Of a DNA stretch of 64,000 nucleotides, positions 59,693 to 64,000 are shown in pieces. Below the pieces are notes generated by a model. The model did not search any database and was not told where the DNA came from. It saw only the letters and a list, made by a program, of their open reading frames with translations. Origin of the DNA: Proteiniborus sp. MB09-C3 (GTDB taxonomy: Bacteria; Bacillota; Clostridia; Tissierellales; Proteiniboraceae); the NCBI RefSeq assembly GCF_030263895.1, contig NZ_CP127161.1, forward strand, positions 3,782,001 to 3,846,000, in the 5' to 3' direction. Numbering within the stretch: position 1 is the stretch's first letter; each line of letters opens with the position of its first letter. The position numbers were made by a program, and so were the translations under genes.

Positions 59693-61264
59693 CTATGCCA
59701 GCTCCCCTCTTAATTCCTTATCTACAGCATTCTTTACAAATTCCACATTTGGACCAAATACTATGTGGATATGATTCTTAGCTGGGAAGAATATTCCCGA
59801 AGTACCAGATTCCTTAAGTTTTTCCTTATTCACAATATGCATATCATTTAAATCTATTCTAAGTCTAGTAACGCAGTTTTCTACATTTACTATGTTTTGT
59901 CTTCCGCCTATGGCTTCTATTACTATCCGTGCAACCTCATCATATCTCTTTTCCTTTAATAGAGTATTATATTCTACTTCATCCTCTTCACGTCCAGGTG
60001 TAGGTATATGCCACTTCTTGATTGCCCAACTAAATGAGAAATACGTAATTATAGCTAATGGAATACCTACTATAAATAGATTATACCATGAAGTATTTTC
60101 ATACATGAGACCAAATATTGCGAAGTCAAAAATAGTTCCTCTAATGTAGCCTACTCCCGTTTTTAAAGCTGCCAATGCTACTGCACCAGAGGCTGCTAAA
60201 ACCACATACCAAACATAAAGTAATGGAGCAATAAATAAAAATGAAAACTCCATTGGCTCAGTAATATTACCTAAGAATGGTGTTAACACCATAGTCAAAA
60301 TAATACCTTTTACGAATTTCTTATTTTTATGAAAAGAAGTTTTATACATTGCAAGACCTATGGCAGGAATCATAAATAGTGTAACCAGCATTTGGTTTTG
60401 AGCCATAAATCTAGTCAAGTTTGGTACCATTCCCCATGCCTCATGGGATGGTCCTAAATCAAATAGTATCTTATTAAGTGCAGGCAATACTCCTACAAAT
60501 TCTTCACCTGCAATCATATATATTCCACCAGCTGGTGTAAATCTAAGCATTGCACTCCATACATGGTGTAGTCCAAAAGGTATTAAAAGCCTTACCATTA
60601 CAATATTTAAAAATACTCCTATATATCCATTTAGAATAAGCGAAGACATGGATATAAGCCCTTTGGTTATAAACTGCCAGAAAAATGGGATTACAAGTCC
60701 AGCAACAATAGTAACTCCAATAGTAACTATAGGTACAAATTTCTTTCCGCTAAAGAAGGCGAAAGCTATTGGCAGCTCCTTCTCATGATATCTGTCAGTC
60801 AGCCATGCAGCTATAAGTCCACTTATAATACCACCTAATACATCAAGTCTAAGGGTCTGAATACCTAAAACCATTCCTTGACCAACTTGTGCCATTTGAT
60901 CTGATGATGCCAAGTTACCTGTTGTCTTTAGCCATACATTGATAGTTGCATTTAAGATTAAATAAGAAATAATTGATGAAAATACAGAAATGCCTTTTTC
61001 CTTTTTAGATACTCCATAGGCAACACCCATGGCAAAAAGTATTGGAATATTAGTAAAGATTACATCTGCAATACTTCTTAAGCCAACTAAAACTGCTTGA
61101 AGAGCTGGATTCCCTAAAAAAGGCACCCTTTCAATCATGTACCCTTGCACCAAAGCCCCTGTCAGCCCTAATGCCATTCCTACCGGTGCCATTACAGCAA
61201 TAGGCAATAGTAAAGAACGACCAAACCTTTGAATATTTTCACTAAGTCTCCCCTTCTTTGTCAA
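59693..61264 (-). CDS. PTS EIICB transporter of the glucose/maltose/N-acetylglucosamine family
   Basis: A 523-residue protein. The EIIC domain (about 10-410) has about ten hydrophobic segments with 'GLHHVWSAMLRFTPAGGIYM', 'FLGNITEPMEFSFLFIAPLL' and 'YVWYVVLAASG'. The EIIB domain (about 440-515) carries the phospho-Cys in 'NVENCVTRLRIDL'. There is no EIIA domain, so a separate general EIIA must serve it. It imports and phosphorylates a sugar, which the GH4 and NagA enzymes then process. It is the first gene of the operon, starting at a TTG behind AAGGAG, with a promoter and perfect cre box upstream. Confidence 0.94.
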   Translation of the reverse strand: MTKKGRLSENIQRFGRSLLLPIAVMAPVGMALGLTGALVQGYMIERVPFLGNPALQAVLVGLRSIADVIFTNIPILFAMGVAYGVSKKEKGISVFSSIISYLILNATINVWLKTTGNLASSDQMAQVGQGMVLGIQTLRLDVLGGIISGLIAAWLTDRYHEKELPIAFAFFSGKKFVPIVTIGVTIVAGLVIPFFWQFITKGLISMSSLILNGYIGVFLNIVMVRLLIPFGLHHVWSAMLRFTPAGGIYMIAGEEFVGVLPALNKILFDLGPSHEAWGMVPNLTRFMAQNQMLVTLFMIPAIGLAMYKTSFHKNKKFVKGIILTMVLTPFLGNITEPMEFSFLFIAPLLYVWYVVLAASGAVALAALKTGVGYIRGTIFDFAIFGLMYENTSWYNLFIVGIPLAIITYFSFSWAIKKWHIPTPGREEDEVEYNTLLKEKRYDEVARIVIEAIGGRQNIVNVENCVTRLRIDLNDMHIVNKEKLKESGTSGIFFPAKNHIHIVFGPNVEFVKNAVDKELRGELA

Positions 61265-61290
61265 CTTCCCCGCTCCTTTTCAGAATATTT

Positions 61291-61304
61291 TGAAAGCGCT
61301 TTCA
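61291..61304. promoter_or_regulatory. Catabolite-responsive element (cre) for CcpA
   Basis: TGAAAGCGCTTTCA, a perfect 14-base palindrome fitting the cre consensus TGWAANCGNTNWCA. It lies over the predicted transcription start, 27 bases before the PTS gene, so CcpA should repress initiation. Confidence 0.92.
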
Positions 61305-61309
61305 TAATA

Positions 61310-61338
61310 AGATTAATATATATATACTCAGAAAACAA
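61310..61338 (-). promoter_or_regulatory. Promoter of the PTS operon
   Basis: On the minus strand: TTGTTT (61333-61338), a 17-base spacer and TAATCT (61310-61315), just upstream of the cre box. Confidence 0.5.
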
Positions 61339-61408
61339 CATTTTATTTGTATTTGTGTCTTTGACCGTGTAGTTTTGCTTTGGTCAGTTTTTGTGACTAA
61401 AGTAAAAG

Positions 61409-61445
61409 CCCATATATTCTAAGGAATATTCATAGAATATATGGG
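61409..61445 (-). terminator. Terminator of the darG-darT-like operon
   Basis: A perfect 13-base-pair stem CCCATATATTCTA / TAGAATATATGGG with an 11-base loop, followed by CTTTTACTTT on the minus strand. It lies 54 bases after the toxin stop. Confidence 0.7.
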
Positions 61446-61498
61446 TTTTCATTGTAATTTTTTCTTTGTTTTATTCAATACTAAGTATACCAATTTTA

Positions 61499-62524
61499 CT
61501 ACACTAATTCAAACTCATCTATTTTTAATGTATTTAAATACATTAAACAATTATCAAAACTTACCTCGAGCAATACTAAATTACTTTTCACCTTTGTTTT
61601 TGGTGCATAAGCTAATTTTATAGTATCACTATAGTCAAGCTTGGTATATCCTGATGTTCTTTCTAAAAATTCGAAATCATTTCCTAACCAATCAACATTA
61701 ACATTAAATTCAATGTCTTCTCCATTAGCGGCAACATAATTATATCTATTGCTATTATCATTCAAATAAAAACAGAATCTACCTTCTTCATATTTTACAT
61801 TTTTTATAAATATTCCATTGTTGAAAAAAAGGTCTGTCTCTGGCTTGTACATTATAATATTTTTATATTTGTTATATTTTTTGATTGAAGTCTTTTTTAA
61901 TAAATATAATAATGTCTGTTTTTCTGCAATGCTCCTACAAGCTATCCCCCTAATGATATCTGAGATAGGGATTCCATTTTCTCGAACTACTTCTGTATGA
62001 CGATATTGTTTTATATCACTTCCCTGTGAAAAAGGTCCATCATGAAATATTTTTTGAAAGTTTAAATATGCAAAATTTTCCGCTCCATCAAGTAAGTTTT
62101 CATTGTTATAAGCTCGCCCTGCTAGCCCCTTTTCTATAAACTTAACTCCATCCATTGATAAAGTTTTTTCCGCATCAAGTAGGAAGAAAACCGGAACAGG
62201 ACAATTAGCATTTAAGTTGGTTTCTCTAATATGGGGTGGCTTATATCCTTCATTGTGATACTGCGTTGGCGTTTTAGGCCTCATGTATAACCTTGCGTAT
62301 TTTGAAACTTCCTCATTTGTAATCTCAATTACTTGAGAACTCGCATTATCGGTAATCATAAGTTTTTCCTCATTAGCTTGTTTTCTTCCTAATATATATT
62401 CTCTATCAATAATACTTACTGCATTATGCACATCAGTAAAATGATATAAATATAATGGCCACCAGTTAATATTTTTATTTAATCTTTCCCTCTGCTCGTT
62501 TATAATTTCATTATAGGTCGTCAT
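61499..62524 (-). CDS. DarT-like DNA ADP-ribosyltransferase toxin with C-terminal extension
   Basis: A 341-residue cytosolic protein. Residues about 20-210 fit the DarT fold: 'WPLYLYHFTDVHNAVSIID' (NAD-binding His-Phe-Thr), 'KYARLYMRPKTPTQYHNEG' (matching the 'YARFYFxPRTP' segment), 'CPVPVFFLLDAEKTLSMDG' and 'QYRHTEVVRENGIPISDI', whose Glu 178 matches the catalytic Glu of DarT. DarT adds ADP-ribose to bases in single-stranded DNA. Classical DarT is about 210 residues; the 130-residue beta-rich tail here (about 211-341) is extra and unidentified. It begins 14 bases after the macro-domain gene with AGGTGAG upstream. Toxicity and DNA target are inferred from the family. Confidence 0.85.
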   Translation of the reverse strand: MTTYNEIINEQRERLNKNINWWPLYLYHFTDVHNAVSIIDREYILGRKQANEEKLMITDNASSQVIEITNEEVSKYARLYMRPKTPTQYHNEGYKPPHIRETNLNANCPVPVFFLLDAEKTLSMDGVKFIEKGLAGRAYNNENLLDGAENFAYLNFQKIFHDGPFSQGSDIKQYRHTEVVRENGIPISDIIRGIACRSIAEKQTLLYLLKKTSIKKYNKYKNIIMYKPETDLFFNNGIFIKNVKYEEGRFCFYLNDNSNRYNYVAANGEDIEFNVNVDWLGNDFEFLERTSGYTKLDYSDTIKLAYAPKTKVKSNLVLLEVSFDNCLMYLNTLKIDEFELV

Positions 62525-62538
62525 AAAAGCTCACCTAC

Positions 62539-63393
62539 CTATTCACTAACGTATTGATATCCATTACTTTTCAGTAAGTTCTTATCACTATTGTTTACAA
62601 TAATTATTGGTTGAACATATTCTAAACGTCTTAAAATATCTAACATAATCAAGCCATAATCTTCAAATCTATTCGGTAGCCTCTCAATATCTATAACCCC
62701 TACATCACGAATATAATTCCAAAAATCACACATGTCTTCTTCTGTTATCAATATCTCACTTCCATTAATCAGGTGAATCCCATCATCTTCCCACGATATA
62801 TGTTTTAGCTCACCCTCTTCTACAAAAAGTTCATTATTAGTATTTATAACTTTTTTTATCTCTTCTTTTATAAAAGAAAATCCAAGGGATTTAACATTAC
62901 TTCTTAACCAATTCTCCATTTCTAATGGCTGTTTATGTTCTGGATTTTCTTCTTTATAATTATCTAAATATATATATACTTGAATTGGAAGGTTTTTAAG
63001 ATATTTTTCCATCATTGGTCCTACAACATCCCAATCTAAGCCCCCATTCCCACATCCTAGCTTTGGAAATGCAATCGATTCGACTCCAAGTTTCTCATAA
63101 GACTGTACAAATTTTTCTAGCCCCTTTTCTATATATTCTATTTTAGATGGTGAACGCCAGTGTCTTTTTGTCGGAAAGAGTAAAATCCACCTTTTATCTT
63201 TTTTCCATAACATAAGTTTTCCAATTTCTAAGTTATTATCATCGCATATTTCTTGATAGACTTTAAACATTTCAGGGTATCTATTCTTAAATTCCAAGGC
63301 TATACCTTTTCCCATAACACCTACTGTGTTAACCGTATTAACTAATACCTGTGCTGGGCTACTAAATATATCTCCTTTTATATATGTAAGCAT
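62539..63393 (-). CDS. DarG-like macro-domain antitoxin
   Basis: A 284-residue protein. Residues about 1-155 are a macro domain: 'MLTYIKGDIFSSPAQVLVNT', 'VNTVGVMGKGIALEFKNRYP', 'LLFPTKRHWRSPSKIEYIEK' (Lys 76 in the loop that carries the catalytic Lys of DarG) and 'IAFPKLGCGNGGLDWDVVGP'. DarG removes ADP-ribose from DNA. The C-terminal part (about 160-284), with 'EDDGIHLINGSEILITEEDM', is unlike a known enzyme and may bind and block the toxin. The start at 63393 follows AAGGAGG. It comes first in the operon, before the toxin; most darTG pairs have the toxin first. Confidence 0.87.
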   Translation of the reverse strand: MLTYIKGDIFSSPAQVLVNTVNTVGVMGKGIALEFKNRYPEMFKVYQEICDDNNLEIGKLMLWKKDKRWILLFPTKRHWRSPSKIEYIEKGLEKFVQSYEKLGVESIAFPKLGCGNGGLDWDVVGPMMEKYLKNLPIQVYIYLDNYKEENPEHKQPLEMENWLRSNVKSLGFSFIKEEIKKVINTNNELFVEEGELKHISWEDDGIHLINGSEILITEEDMCDFWNYIRDVGVIDIERLPNRFEDYGLIMLDILRRLEYVQPIIIVNNSDKNLLKSNGYQYVSE

Positions 63394-63732
63394 ATATAAC
63401 CTCCTTCACGAAAAAAATCTAATCATAAAATTCATTAATTAATATTTTATCCATTATACTTTACAATAAATTACACTACTATTAATTAAGTATACATTCT
63501 TTGTTTTATTATATCATTCAAGCTCAATTAGAACAAGAGTTCGGAAAGATATCAAATGACACTCTGCGTAGTTTTTTAAGTAAGTAATTGAATTTTCAAA
63601 AATGTTCTAACCCAGTTATTTTTTTGTTTTCTTGGCTAAAAGTTAACATATAAGATTAAAAACATTTACATTAATATGAAATATTCTTAGGATACTACAA
63701 CATTTTATATTATATCTTTTTTTGCATACTAC
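63394..63732. other. 339-base AT-rich gap upstream of darG
   Basis: It contains the predicted darG promoter (63508-63536) and a leader of about 110 bases. No gene, clear hairpin or repeat was recognised in the rest. Confidence 0.55.
63508..63536 (-). promoter_or_regulatory. Predicted darG-darT promoter
   Basis: On the minus strand: TTGTTC (63531-63536), a 17-base spacer and TATAAT (63508-63513). Confidence 0.5.
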
Positions 63733-64000
63733 CTATTCATCCTGGAGCCTTTTATGAATTTTTTGCCAATGTCTTTTAGTCTGATCATTTATTCTATTCT
63801 CCAAATAATTACTCTCCTGAAAGACTTTTTCAGACTTTCTTGCATATGTTATGAAGTTTCCATATCCTTTGTTAGATTTCTTGTCACCTAAATGAGTATA
63901 TAATCTATACAATGACTTTTTAACAGCATTTCCTTCTTTTTCATCCTTGTATTTCTTAACAACTTTAACTTTTTTATAAGCTCTAGAATAATACTTGAAT
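63733..64000 (-). CDS. Unknown basic protein, C-terminal fragment
   Basis: The last 89 codons of a frame that enters from the right edge and stops with TAG at 63733-63735. The visible part is Lys/Arg-rich and helical, with 'SRAYKKVKVVKKYKDEKEGN', 'SLYRLYTHLGDKKSNKGYGN' and 'TKRHWQKIHKRLQDE'. I do not recognise it. The high charge would suit a nucleic-acid-binding or structural protein. It could also be the remnant of a broken gene, since the start is not visible. Confidence 0.6.
   Translation of the reverse strand, partial: FKYYSRAYKKVKVVKKYKDEKEGNAVKKSLYRLYTHLGDKKSNKGYGNFITYARKSEKVFQESNYLENRINDQTKRHWQKIHKRLQDE

Noticed and set aside
1-64000. CRISPR array, insertion sequence, prophage or integrase
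   Set aside because: No regularly spaced repeats, transposase, integrase or phage structural genes were found; the dispersed palindromes have no coding capacity of their own.

Overview
This window is low-GC DNA from a spore-forming Firmicute, most likely Clostridia or Tissierellia. The evidence is AT-rich sequence with strong AGGAGG ribosome-binding sites, frequent TTG/GTG starts, a YyaC-type spore protein, SLH-domain cell-wall proteins, a SAM-I riboswitch, a perfect CcpA cre box and YvrJ/DUF1659/DUF2922 small proteins. No rRNA, CRISPR array or insertion sequence is visible. One tRNA (Pro-UGG) is present.

Left part (1-12.9 kb): the 5' end of a RecD2 helicase gene; a ComK-like gene whose promoter spacer holds a LexA/DinR-type SOS box; a small three-gene operon (DUF1659, DUF2922, YvrJ); metK under a SAM-I riboswitch with terminator; tRNA-Pro; a probably acquired methyltransferase; and a ferrous-iron locus (feoA-feoA-feoB-Cys-rich peptide) with a divergent DtxR-family regulator and two matching GTTAG-N6-CTAAC operators. 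A secreted NAGPA-type glycosidase and yyaC follow.

Middle part (13-40 kb), almost all on the minus strand: a surface-polysaccharide locus. It holds galU, CpsB phosphatase, Wzz/BY-kinase, a FemAB/GNAT-like transferase, a PglC-like initiating transferase, a LegC-like aminotransferase, GT4, an HPr-kinase-like P-loop protein, GT2, a Wzy-like polymerase, a YdjC deacetylase, a MurJ-type flippase, an LCP ligase and phosphoglucomutase. An IclR regulator and a cytosine-deaminase-like amidohydrolase sit inside it. It is flanked by SLH proteins and a 1722-residue secreted PHP-domain protein. A PglF/CapD-like dehydratase at 54-56 kb probably supplies the same pathway, which suggests a diamino-trideoxy sugar such as bacillosamine.

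Right part (40-64 kb): a YibE/F membrane protein; a tandem-MerR regulator with an ABC exporter; sbcDC; an unusual fusion of a class III aminotransferase with an acyl-ACP reductase-like domain; a membrane-bound SpoIIE/PP2C phosphatase; a DUF4438 protein; a CcpA-controlled PTS-RpiR-GH4-nagA catabolic operon; and at the edge a DarTG-like DNA ADP-ribosylation toxin-antitoxin pair in reversed order with a C-terminally extended toxin.

A dispersed palindromic repeat (halves starting TGTCATTCTGAACG and ending CTCAGGATGACA) occurs at five places. Two of these lie in frame inside the phosphoglucomutase gene, where one encodes the HSERSEES peptide. The most interesting items are the aminotransferase-reductase fusion, the DarTG variant, the SOS-controlled ComK-like gene and the repeat insertions in pgm.
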